DNA of 33,828 nt from Clostridium sp. (GTDB lineage Bacteria; Bacillota; Clostridia; Clostridiales; Clostridiaceae): contig SVCL01000053.1 in assembly GCA_015058405.1 (NCBI GenBank), forward strand, positions 1-33,828, given 5' to 3'. The translations under genes were made by a program, and so were the position numbers. Of the stretch, positions 24,734 to 32,038 are shown in pieces. Each line of letters begins with the position of its first letter. Position 1 is the stretch's first letter. The notes under the pieces were generated by a model, which saw only the letters and a list, made by a program, of their open reading frames with translations, was not told the origin of the DNA and did not search any database.

Positions 24734-25453
24734 ATGATGGAAGAAGAAATTAGGATATTTAAAGCACTATCAGATGAAACTAGAGTGAAAATATTAAGAA
24801 TAATAGCTAAGAGAAATATTTGTGCAAAAGGTATAGCTAATCATTTAAATATTAGTGAAGCAGCAGTGTCTCAACATATTAAAGTTTTAAAAGATGCTTA
24901 TCTTATTGAAGGTAGTAAGAGAGGATATCGTATAGTATATAAAGTTAATAAGTCTTCTTTAGAAAAAATTAAGTCATCAATTGATAGAGTTATTAAAGGA
25001 GAAATAACTGTATCTTTTAAATGCAATGAAAGTTGCAAATATAAAAAATGTTATAATAAAGAAAGTTTTGAGGAGGATATTAAGATGAAAATTTGTTTTC
25101 CTGTAAAAGAGAATTTAGGAATGGAAAGTGTTCCATATGGACATTTTGGAACAGCTCCAATGTTTGTTGTATGTGATCTTGAAAAAGGTGAAGTTAGAAA
25201 TATTAATAATGGTGATTTAGGTCATGAACATGGGCATTGTCAACCTATGAAAGCATTAAGTTATGAAACAGTTGATGCTGTAGTTGTTGGAGGTATAGGT
25301 AGAGGAGCTATAATGGGCTTAAATGAAAGAGGAATTAAGGTGTTTAAAGCTATAGATGGAACTATTAAAGAAAATATAGATGCATATAAAGCTGGAAAGT
25401 TAGTTGAATTTTCAATGGAACATTCATGTAATCATCATGGTTGTACACATTAG
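24734..25453 (+). CDS. ArsR family regulator fused to a NifX/NifB-type cofactor domain
   Basis: 239 residues. Residues 1-90 form an ArsR winged helix (IFKALSDETRVKILRII, AKGIANHLNISEAAVSQHIKVLK). A Cys-rich joint follows (Cys97, Cys101, Cys106). Residues 118-235 form a dinitrogenase iron-molybdenum cofactor domain (PF02579 type: KICFPV, FGTAPMFVV, VVVGGIGRGAIMGLNERGI). This part is rich in possible metal ligands: HEHGHC (164-169) and the tail HSCNHHGCTH (230-239). An ideal AGGAGG lies 8 nt before an in-frame ATG at residue 118, so the second domain may also be made alone. ATG 24734 and ATG 24737 are both possible starts. A metal or Fe-S sensing role is inferred; no nif genes are in the window. 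Confidence 0.88.
   Translation: MMEEEIRIFKALSDETRVKILRIIAKRNICAKGIANHLNISEAAVSQHIKVLKDAYLIEGSKRGYRIVYKVNKSSLEKIKSSIDRVIKGEITVSFKCNESCKYKKCYNKESFEEDIKMKICFPVKENLGMESVPYGHFGTAPMFVVCDLEKGEVRNINNGDLGHEHGHCQPMKALSYETVDAVVVGGIGRGAIMGLNERGIKVFKAIDGTIKENIDAYKAGKLVEFSMEHSCNHHGCTH
25071..25087 (+). promoter_or_regulatory. Internal ribosome binding site and start within the ArsR-NifX gene
   Basis: AGGAGG (25071-25076), 8-nt spacer, ATG (25085-25087) in the reading frame of the fusion. It would yield a 122-residue stand-alone NifX-like protein, the usual size for that family. It coincides exactly with the domain boundary. Confidence 0.6.
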
Positions 25454-25473
25454 TATATAAGAATTATTTAATA

Positions 25474-25534
25474 GGGGCTGTATCAAAAGAGAAGCTATAA
25501 GATCTTCGGTTTAATATATTTGATATAGTCTCTT
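25474..25534. terminator. Long hairpin, GCTGTATCAAA family, copy 1
   Basis: GGCTGTATCAAA (left) pairs with TTTGATATAGTC (right) using two G-U pairs, around a ~33-nt insert. A T-rich tail follows 21 nt after the ArsR-NifX stop. A sister hairpin lies at 31272-31350. Confidence 0.65.
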
Positions 25535-25564
25535 AATTTTTTGAAAAAAATTTTGAAAAAAGTA

Positions 25565-25591
25565 TAAAGTAATTAAAAAATGTGTCGAATA
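25565..25591 (+). promoter_or_regulatory. Sigma-D (sigma-28) type flagellin promoter candidate
   Basis: TAAA (25565-25568), 15 nt, GTCGAATA (25584-25591), compared with the flagellar consensus TAAA-N15-GCCGATAA (5 of 8 in the -10). It lies about 90 nt upstream of the flagellin start. Confidence 0.5.
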
Positions 25592-25681
25592 TTAAAATGT
25601 AAGCTTACAAAAGAAAAAATAATTAAAGAACAAAGATTAATTGACAGGGAAGTCGGTTAACAATCAAGGAGGAAATTTAAA

Positions 25682-26500
25682 ATGGTAATTAATCATAATA
25701 TGATGGCAGCTAATGCCTTAAGAAACGCAGGAATAAACTCAAGCAAAGCATCTAAATCAATGGAAAAGTTAAGTTCAGGTTTAAGAATAAACAGAGCTGG
25801 TGATGATGCAGCAGGACTTTCAATTTCAGAAAAGATGAGAGCTCAAATAAAAGGTTTAAATCAAGCTTCAAGAAATGCACAAGATGGTATTTCAATGGTT
25901 CAAACTGCAGAAGGTGCTTTAAATGAAACTCACAACATTCTTCAAAGAATGAGAGAATTAGCAGTACAATCTTCAAATGATACTAACGTTGATTCAGATA
26001 GAAAAGCTATAACAGACGAAGTTAAGGCATTACAAGATGAAATAACAAGAATAGCACAACAAACAGAGTTCAACAGCAGAACTTTATTCTCAGCAGCTAG
26101 TACAGGAGTTAAATTCCAAGTTGGTGCAAACAGTAATCAAACAATATCAGTAACATTTAGCCAAATGACAGCTACAGCATTAAAGGTTAACGATATGAAT
26201 ACTAAGTTAGCTACACAAGCAAACGCTACAGCAGCAATATCAGTAATTAATGCAGCTATCGAAACAGTATCTTCTCAAAGATCAGCTCTAGGGGCAGTTC
26301 AAAATAGATTAGAATACACAATTTCTAACTTAGATAACGCTCAAGAAAACTTAACATCAGCAGAAAGTAGAGTTAGAGACGTAGATATGGCTAAGGAAAT
26401 GACAAACTTCTCAAAGAACAATATCTTACAACAAGCTGCACAAGCAATGATTTCACAAGCAAATCAACAACCACAAAACGTTCTTCAATTATTAAGATAA
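25682..26500 (+). CDS. fliC: Flagellin
   Basis: 272-residue filament subunit, exported by the flagellar type III system (no signal peptide). The conserved N-terminal D0/D1 half ([61 protein letters not shown]) joins the C-terminal D1/D0 half ([51 protein letters not shown]). Only about 50 residues lie between them, so the surface-exposed variable domain is almost absent. The filament should be thin and plain. AAGGAGG precedes the ATG. It stands alone, with no other flagellar gene in the window, between its own sigma-D-like promoter and a strong terminator. More C-ending codons (AAC, TTC) than its neighbours suggest high expression. Confidence 0.95.
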   Translation: MVINHNMMAANALRNAGINSSKASKSMEKLSSGLRINRAGDDAAGLSISEKMRAQIKGLNQASRNAQDGISMVQTAEGALNETHNILQRMRELAVQSSNDTNVDSDRKAITDEVKALQDEITRIAQQTEFNSRTLFSAASTGVKFQVGANSNQTISVTFSQMTATALKVNDMNTKLATQANATAAISVINAAIETVSSQRSALGAVQNRLEYTISNLDNAQENLTSAESRVRDVDMAKEMTNFSKNNILQQAAQAMISQANQQPQNVLQLLR

Positions 26501-26528
26501 TTAGATTGTTTAAACATGGTTTATATTG

Positions 26529-26556
26529 CCACAGGGATTTCCCTGTGGTTTTTTTT
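26529..26556 (+). terminator. Flagellin terminator
   Basis: CCACAGGG / CCCTGTGG with a 4-nt loop and eight T, 29 nt after the stop. G+C-rich stem, very strong. Confidence 0.95.
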
Positions 26557-26625
26557 ACGTATAGCTAAGTATAAAGGAGCATGACAAAGATGTTTTTTAA
26601 AATAAGGAAATTATAATAAAAAAAC

Positions 26626-26653
26626 TTGACGATTTTGGTATAAATGGTATAAT
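26626..26653 (+). promoter_or_regulatory. Promoter of the ABC importer-CooS operon
   Basis: TTGACG (26626-26631), 16 nt, TATAAT (26648-26653) with an extended -10 (TGGTATAAT). Confidence 0.75.
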
Positions 26654-26701
26654 TTAAATCATATTAATTTTGTCTGAATTAAAAAGTTGGGGTGATAAGT
26701 A

Positions 26702-27649
26702 ATGAAATATTTGGGGCAAATCAAAAAAGGAGGGATAGTTCTTACTTTAATATTTTTTATAGTTACAACATTTATATCATGTTCAAGAACTAATGAAAGT
26801 AGTGATAAAGTTAAGATTGGTTATCTAGCAATAACACATGCATTACCTTTATTTGAAGAAAGCTTAGAAAATAAAAGTGTAGAATTAATTAAATTTGGAT
26901 CTTGGTCTGAACTTATGGAAGCATTAAATTCAGGGAAGATTCAAGGGGCATCAGTATTAATAGAATTAGCAATTAAGTCGAAGATGCAAGGTATTAATTT
27001 AAAAGCAGTAGCACTTGGGCATAGAGATGGAAATGCAGTAGTAGTTTCTGAAAACATAAATAGCGTTAAGGATTTAAAAGGTAAAAATTTTGCAATACCT
27101 AATAAGTTATCTACTCATAATATTTTGTTTTATGAAATGCTAAAAAAAGAAAACATGTCGATAAAAGATATAAATTTAACAGAACTTCCACCATCAGAAA
27201 TGGCAGTAGCACTATTTGAAGGTAGAATAGATGGTTATTGTGTAGCAGAACCCTTTGGAGCAAAAGCAGTAGTTAATGGAAATGGAAAAGTGTTAAAGGA
27301 ATCTTCAGATATAATAAATAATTCTATCTGTTGCGCATTAGTATTTAGGGAAGAATTTATAAATAATCAAAAAGAAACAGCTAAAACATTAGCAGAAGAT
27401 TATATAAAAGTAGCTAAATATTTAGAAGAAAATAAGGATAAATCTAAAGAAAAGGCAAAAGAATTCTTAAAGGTTCAAAGAGAAGTGCTTGAGACTTCCT
27501 TAGATTTAATAAAATTCGATGATTTAAAAATAAAGAAGGAAGACTATGAAGTTATTGGAGATTATCTAAAAGAGATGGGGCTTATGGATAATGTGCCAAG
27601 TTATGAAGACTTTGTAGATAATTCATTAATTGATTGGGGGCTAAAGTAA
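26702..27649 (+). CDS. ABC importer substrate-binding lipoprotein (NitT/TauT, SsuA-like)
   Basis: 315-residue exported lipoprotein. Hydrophobic segment 12-25, lipobox FISC with Cys27. Family traits of COG0715 (NMT1/SsuA/TauA): KIGYLAITHALPL at the first strand, the ASVLIELAIKSKMQGINLK region, the hinge VKDLKGKNFAIP, and EPFGAKAV. Relatives bind nitrate, taurine, sulfonates, bicarbonate, thiamine precursors or other small molecules, and the ligand cannot be read here. First gene of a four-gene operon that ends with a CooS homologue, so the cargo probably serves or is made safe by that enzyme. It overlaps the permease gene by 1 nt (TAATG). Confidence 0.88.
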   Translation: MKYLGQIKKGGIVLTLIFFIVTTFISCSRTNESSDKVKIGYLAITHALPLFEESLENKSVELIKFGSWSELMEALNSGKIQGASVLIELAIKSKMQGINLKAVALGHRDGNAVVVSENINSVKDLKGKNFAIPNKLSTHNILFYEMLKKENMSIKDINLTELPPSEMAVALFEGRIDGYCVAEPFGAKAVVNGNGKVLKESSDIINNSICCALVFREEFINNQKETAKTLAEDYIKVAKYLEENKDKSKEKAKEFLKVQREVLETSLDLIKFDDLKIKKEDYEVIGDYLKEMGLMDNVPSYEDFVDNSLIDWGLK

Positions 27650-28407
27650 TGAAGTTAAAAAAGGGGCTAAATATAGTTATAGGTTTATCTATACTATTAG
27701 TATTTTGGTGTTTAATATCAAGTTTTGGGGAAGCTGGCAAAAGTTCTGTACCATCTCCGTTAAAAGTGGTATTAGCTATACAAGAGTTAATTGAAGATCA
27801 TGTATTATTTGAGTATATTGGAATAAGTTTATATAGATTTTTTATTGGTTATTTATCCTCAGTTATAGTAGCAATAATCTTAGGTCTTATTTTAGGGTGG
27901 TTTCCAAGAGCTTGGGATATTATAGATCCTATAGTTCAGGTTTTGAGACCAATATCGCCTACAGCTTGGTTTCCTTTTATAGTAATAGCATTTGGAATAG
28001 GAAATTTACCAGCTATAGTTATTATTTTCATATCTGCATTTTTTCCAGTTTTATTATCAACAGTTTCAGCAGTTAAAAAGATAGATCCTATATATTTAAA
28101 AGTAGCAGATAACTTTGAAATTACAGGATTAAAAATAATATTCAAAATTATATTACCATCTATTTTTCCTTATATAGCAAATGCTATGCACATTGCTCTT
28201 GGTAGTGCATGGATTTTTCTTGTAGCAGGTGAAATGGTAGGGGCTCAGTCAGGTCTTGGGTATTTGATTATAGATGCGAGAAATAATTTAAGGTCAGATA
28301 CCTTACTTGCAGGTATTGTTTTTATAGGAATTATTGGACTTTTATTAGATAAATTAATTGGATATTTAGAAAAAAGAATTTCAGTAAAATGGGGCAGATT
28401 TAATTAA
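27649..28407 (+). CDS. ABC importer permease (NitT/TauT, SsuC-like)
   Basis: 252-residue inner-membrane protein with about six transmembrane segments, BPD_transp_1 family. The coupling-helix region is ADNFEITGLKIIFKIILPS, and PISPTAWFPFIVIAFGIG is a SsuC/TauC hallmark. An in-frame TTG at 27634 exists, but the ATG at 27649 overlaps the stop of the binding-protein gene and follows GGGGG at good spacing. One dimer should assemble with the following ATPase. Confidence 0.9.
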   Translation: MKLKKGLNIVIGLSILLVFWCLISSFGEAGKSSVPSPLKVVLAIQELIEDHVLFEYIGISLYRFFIGYLSSVIVAIILGLILGWFPRAWDIIDPIVQVLRPISPTAWFPFIVIAFGIGNLPAIVIIFISAFFPVLLSTVSAVKKIDPIYLKVADNFEITGLKIIFKIILPSIFPYIANAMHIALGSAWIFLVAGEMVGAQSGLGYLIIDARNNLRSDTLLAGIVFIGIIGLLLDKLIGYLEKRISVKWGRFN

Positions 28408-28418
28408 GGGGGATATTT

Positions 28419-29189
28419 ATGGGCATTAGAATAGAAAAAGTATCTAAGGTTTTTAGTAGAAATAATGTAGAAAGTAAAGCTTTAGAAAATATTAATTTTA
28501 ATATTGATAATGGAGAATTTGTATGTTTATTAGGTCCAAGTGGATGTGGGAAAAGTACTTTGCTTAATTTGATAGCTGGATTTACTAAAGCATCAAAAGG
28601 GAAGATATTAATTGATGACAAAGAAGTAGAAAAACCAAGAATAGAAAGAGTAACAATATTTCAAAACTATGGACTTTTGCCTTGGAGAGATGTAGAAAAG
28701 AATGTGCAGTTAGGATTAGAAACATTAAAGATTCCTAAGGAAAAAAGAAAAGAAATTAGCGATAAATATATTAAACTTGTGGGACTTGAAGAATTTAAAA
28801 AAAGGTATCCTTCGGAGTTATCAGGAGGGCAGCAACAAAGAGTGGCAATTGCAAGAGCACTAGCTACAAAGCCTAAAATATTATTTATGGATGAACCTTT
28901 TTCAGCCTTAGATCCTATAACTAGATATAAGTTGCAAGAAGATATGGTTAATATATGGAAAGAAGAAGATATAACTATAATATTTGTTACTCACGATGTT
29001 GAGGAATCAGTTTTTTTAGGAAGTAAAATAGTTATTATGTCACCTCATCCAGGAAGAGTAAAACATATATTAACTAATAAATTAGAAAAACCAATTAATA
29101 GAAATGATACAGAATTTTATAATTTGAAAGATAGAATTTTTCATTTACTAGAACAAAATGCTACTGAAAATGTAGAATACTACATTTAA
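28419..29189 (+). CDS. ABC importer ATP-binding protein (NitT/TauT, SsuB-like)
   Basis: 256-residue cytoplasmic ATPase. Walker A is GPSGCGKST near residue 39, then the Q-loop in FQNYGLLPW, LSGGQQQR, ILFMDEPFSALD and VTHD. FQNYGLLPWR and the late IVIMSPHPGRV segment are typical of the nitrate/sulfonate/taurine branch. It lies 11 nt after the permease gene behind GGGGG and 34 nt before cooS. Confidence 0.92.
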   Translation: MGIRIEKVSKVFSRNNVESKALENINFNIDNGEFVCLLGPSGCGKSTLLNLIAGFTKASKGKILIDDKEVEKPRIERVTIFQNYGLLPWRDVEKNVQLGLETLKIPKEKRKEISDKYIKLVGLEEFKKRYPSELSGGQQQRVAIARALATKPKILFMDEPFSALDPITRYKLQEDMVNIWKEEDITIIFVTHDVEESVFLGSKIVIMSPHPGRVKHILTNKLEKPINRNDTEFYNLKDRIFHLLEQNATENVEYYI

Positions 29190-29223
29190 AATATAAACTT
29201 TTAAAATTAAGGGGGCAAAATAT

Positions 29224-31254
29224 ATGAATACTATATTAAAAGATTTATTTGGAAAGGTGAAGTACCATCATGAATTAATAGGAGATCATTACCATGATCA
29301 TAATCACAAAAAAGGAAATGGTACTGAAGATTACATGAAAGCAGTAGCTGAGTATAGAAAAACCTTCCCTTCAAAGCAGGATGTTCTAGATAAAACTCCT
29401 GATAAGGCAGTAAGAGAAATGATATTACATATGGAACAAATAGGACTTGATACAACTTTTGATAGATTTGATAAACAAAAACCTCAATGTAGCTTTGGAT
29501 TAGCAGGAGTCTGTTGTAAAATCTGTAATATGGGGCCATGTAAAATAACGCCTAAGAGTCCTAAGGGAGTATGTGGTGCAGATCATGATTTAATAGTAGC
29601 TAGAAATCTTTTAAGAAGTTTAGCAGGTGGTGTAGCAGCTCATGGTGAACATGCAAGAGAAGTTATGCTTTCATTAAAATATGCTGCAGAAGGAAAACTG
29701 GATATTCCTATAATAGGTGTAGATAAGGTTATAAATACAGCAAAACAATTTGGTATAGAAGTAGAAGGAAAAACTATAAATGAAGTAGCTTCAAAACTTG
29801 CTGATGCATTACTAGAAGACTTATCAAGAACTATTCCTGGAGAATATAAAACTTTAAAAGCTTGTGCACCAGAAGAAAGAGTTAAAGTCTGGAAGGACCT
29901 TGGTATACTTCCTATAAGTGCATATCATGAGGTTTTCGAATCCCTTCATAGATCGGGTGCTACTACTGATGGTGACTGGAAGAATATAATGCAAGAGTTT
30001 CTAAGATTAGGTTTAACTTTTGTATTCTCAGGGGTAGTAGGTTCTGCTATAGCAACAGATAGTCTTTTTGGAATAGGTAATAGATGTACTTCAAAAGTTA
30101 ATGTTGGAGCATTAAAGAAAGGATATGTAAATATTGCAGTTCATGGACATTCACCAGTTTTGGTTAGCGAAATAGTAAAGCAAGGTCAAAGTGAAGAATT
30201 TATAGAGTTAGCTAAGAAAAGCGGTGCTAAAGGAATTCAGTTTTATGGAATTTGTTGTTCTGGATTATCAGCAATGTATAGATATAATGGGGTAATTCCT
30301 CTTTCTAATGCAGTAGGTGCAGAGTTAGTACTTGGAACAGGAGCACTAGACTTATGGGTAGCTGATGTTCAAGATGTATTTCCAGCAATTATGGATGTTG
30401 CTAAATGTCATAAAACAACTGTTATTACAACAAGTGATTCGGCTAGACTTCCAGGAGCAGAGCATATAGCTTATGATCATGAACATTCTAATATAGGAGA
30501 AACAAAAGAGATTGCTAGGAAGATAGTAACAAGAGCTATAGAAAGTTTTAAAGAAAGAAAGGGAGTACCAGTATTTATTCCTCCATATGAAGTAGATGCA
30601 GAAGTAGGTTTTTCAGTAGAATATATTAATCAAAAGTTTGGTAGTATGAAGCCTCTTTATGAAGCATTAAAATCAGGACAAATTTTAGGAATTGCAAATG
30701 TAGTTGGATGTAATAATCCTAGGGTAATATATGAAAAGGCAGTAGTAGATGTAGTTGAGACTTTATTAAAAAATAATGTTTTAGTTCTAACTAATGGTTG
30801 TGCTTCATTTCCTTTATTAAAATTAGGATTCTGTAATATGGGAGCATTAGACAAGACAGGAGATAAACTTAGAGGATTTTTAGAAAAAGAAGATCTTCCA
30901 CCAGTATGGCACATGGGAGAATGTATAGATAATGCAAGAGCAACAGGTGTTTTTGCAGGAATAGCAGGAGAAGCAGGACATCCAATAAAAGATATGCCAT
31001 ATGTATTAGCTAGTCCTGAGTGGTCAAATGAGAAGGGTATAGGAGCAGCTTTAAGCTTTAGATTATTTGGAATTAATTCATATCACTGTGTTTATCCTTC
31101 AGTACAAGGTTCAAAAAATGTTATGGACTTTATAATGGAAGGAACAAAAGATACTCTAGGTTCTACAATGAATGTTGATGTAGATGCAAAATCTTTAGCA
31201 AATAAGATAATTGAAGATTTAAAGAGTAAGAGAAAAGCTTTAGGCTGGGAATAA
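29224..31254 (+). CDS. cooS: CooS-type carbon monoxide dehydrogenase homologue with altered C-cluster ligands
   Basis: 676 residues, about 40 more than usual, owing to an N-terminal extension with a His-rich stretch (HHELIGDHYHDHNH, 15-28). Ligands for the D- and B-clusters are intact: Cys89, 97, 98, 101, 106 and 117. Of the C-cluster ligands, His (VHGHSP, about 307), Cys345, Cys496, Cys526 and Cys567 are present. The position of Cys333 of Carboxydothermus CODH-II (YQC) is Asp384 here (VQD). The lysine near the active site is kept (Lys604). CooS proteins lacking a C-cluster cysteine, such as CooS-V of that species, hold an Fe-S-O cluster, show no CO oxidation or CO2 reduction and turn over hydroxylamine slowly. 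A similar non-CODH redox role is therefore likely. Last gene of an ABC importer operon. No cooF, cooC or acs genes are nearby. Confidence 0.88.
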   Translation: MNTILKDLFGKVKYHHELIGDHYHDHNHKKGNGTEDYMKAVAEYRKTFPSKQDVLDKTPDKAVREMILHMEQIGLDTTFDRFDKQKPQCSFGLAGVCCKICNMGPCKITPKSPKGVCGADHDLIVARNLLRSLAGGVAAHGEHAREVMLSLKYAAEGKLDIPIIGVDKVINTAKQFGIEVEGKTINEVASKLADALLEDLSRTIPGEYKTLKACAPEERVKVWKDLGILPISAYHEVFESLHRSGATTDGDWKNIMQEFLRLGLTFVFSGVVGSAIATDSLFGIGNRCTSKVNVGALKKGYVNIAVHGHSPVLVSEIVKQGQSEEFIELAKKSGAKGIQFYGICCSGLSAMYRYNGVIPLSNAVGAELVLGTGALDLWVADVQDVFPAIMDVAKCHKTTVITTSDSARLPGAEHIAYDHEHSNIGETKEIARKIVTRAIESFKERKGVPVFIPPYEVDAEVGFSVEYINQKFGSMKPLYEALKSGQILGIANVVGCNNPRVIYEKAVVDVVETLLKNNVLVLTNGCASFPLLKLGFCNMGALDKTGDKLRGFLEKEDLPPVWHMGECIDNARATGVFAGIAGEAGHPIKDMPYVLASPEWSNEKGIGAALSFRLFGINSYHCVYPSVQGSKNVMDFIMEGTKDTLGSTMNVDVDAKSLANKIIEDLKSKRKALGWE

Positions 31255-31271
31255 GTTTTAATATTTAAGAA

Positions 31272-31350
31272 ATAAGAGTTGTATCAAAGTAGATGCTAAA
31301 TATACTAAGGAAACTAGTATAAATTTAAACAACTTTGATACAGCTTTATA
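31272..31350. terminator. Long hairpin, GCTGTATCAAA family, copy 2
   Basis: ATAAGAGTTGTATCAAAGT pairs with ACTTTGATACAGCTTTAT, enclosing a smaller ATACTA/TAGTAT stem. It starts 18 nt after the cooS stop and probably ends the operon transcript. Same family as 25474-25534. Confidence 0.65.
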
Positions 31351-31359
31351 TTAATTTAT

Positions 31360-31548
31360 CTAAAATATTTCGAAGTCATTATATAAAGATCTTTTTACAT
31401 TCTCTAAGATTACGTTTCTGCTTAAACCTTGCATATTAGAAAAACCTGTATTTTTATTATCTTTAGGAAGTGCACCTAATTTAGTTGCTATTATTATGTT
31501 GTTTTTGATATCATTATTTTTTAGCCATTTACCTATAGTTTTTTCGCT
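31360..31548 (-). pseudogene. Aldo/keto reductase fragment
   Basis: A minus-strand frame of about 62 codons with no start reads SEKTIGKWLKNNDIKNN, then IIIATKLGALPK, then GLSRNVILENVKRSL. These are the family landmarks of aldo/keto reductases (SE..IGKWL, IATK.G, GLSR..I...V..SL), in order. It breaks off at a stop where TDYID should follow. Both ends are missing, so it is a relic. Confidence 0.65.
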
Positions 31549-31796
31549 AAAACAGAAATTACTATTCCAAGAGCAGTATCAATTGTCTTATTAATTGCGT
31601 AACTATATGAATTAAGTTGGGTAGCATAATTAATCATAATACCAATAATTACGATACATGAAACTATTACAGATTCAGGCTTTCTTAGTATAGTAAGTAT
31701 GTATATAGAAAGAGAAACTCCTATTCCAGTTATAATTGAACTTATATTATAAAGAGATGGGAAAGATGAACTTATATAAATAAGAAAAATTCCTAT
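31533..31796 (-). pseudogene. Fragment of an aromatic-acid-exporter-type (FUSC) membrane protein
   Basis: A minus-strand frame of 87 codons, open between stops and without a start, is strongly hydrophobic. It contains LRKPESVIVSCIVIIGIM and YAINKTIDTALGIVISVL, matching the membrane region of ArAE/FUSC family proteins (typically YALNRTIDTFIGI). It is cut off at about 31550 by the aldo/keto reductase fragment in another frame. Confidence 0.6.
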
Positions 31797-31855
31797 CTAC
31801 TAACGTATATTTTTTCAAAGTTTCAACATATTATACTGGTAAAATTAAGGATGGT

Positions 31856-31990
31856 ACTAAGGATATTATAATAAAAAAAGATAAAATACTTAGCGGAGTA
31901 TAGCATTTAAAACATAGAAATTCTTCCGAAATCAAACTAGTCTATACCAGCTAACTATTTTATCTTTTTTGATATCATAACATCTTTAGT
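31856..31990. repeat. Dispersed palindromic element, copy 3 (longest)
   Basis: 135 bp. Left arm ACTAAGGATATTATAAT then AAAGATAAAATACTTAGC. Right arm GCTAACTATTTTATC, a T-run, then ATAACATCTTTAGT. The centre holds TTAGCGGAGTATAGCATTT (shared inverted with copy 2) and GAAATCAAAC (shared with copy 1), so it best represents the complete element. It lies between the gene relics and the DUF3795 gene and may terminate the latter. Confidence 0.8.
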
Positions 31991-32038
31991 GTTAAAGTAT
32001 TTTTAAAAATATAGTAACTTATATATAATAAATTATAT

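Noticed and set aside
24734..25453. A nitrogen-fixation gene cluster
   Set aside because: Only a NifX-type domain is present. Such domains are common in anaerobes without nitrogenase, and no nifHDK, nifB or nifE genes are in the window.
29231..29539. Minus-strand 102-codon open frame opposite the start of cooS
   Set aside because: Shadow of a well-conserved plus-strand gene, with no ribosome binding site and no family features.
29224..31254. A Wood-Ljungdahl or energy-conserving CO-oxidation locus
   Set aside because: No acs, cooF, cooC, hydrogenase or corrinoid genes are present, and the CooS homologue lacks a C-cluster cysteine.
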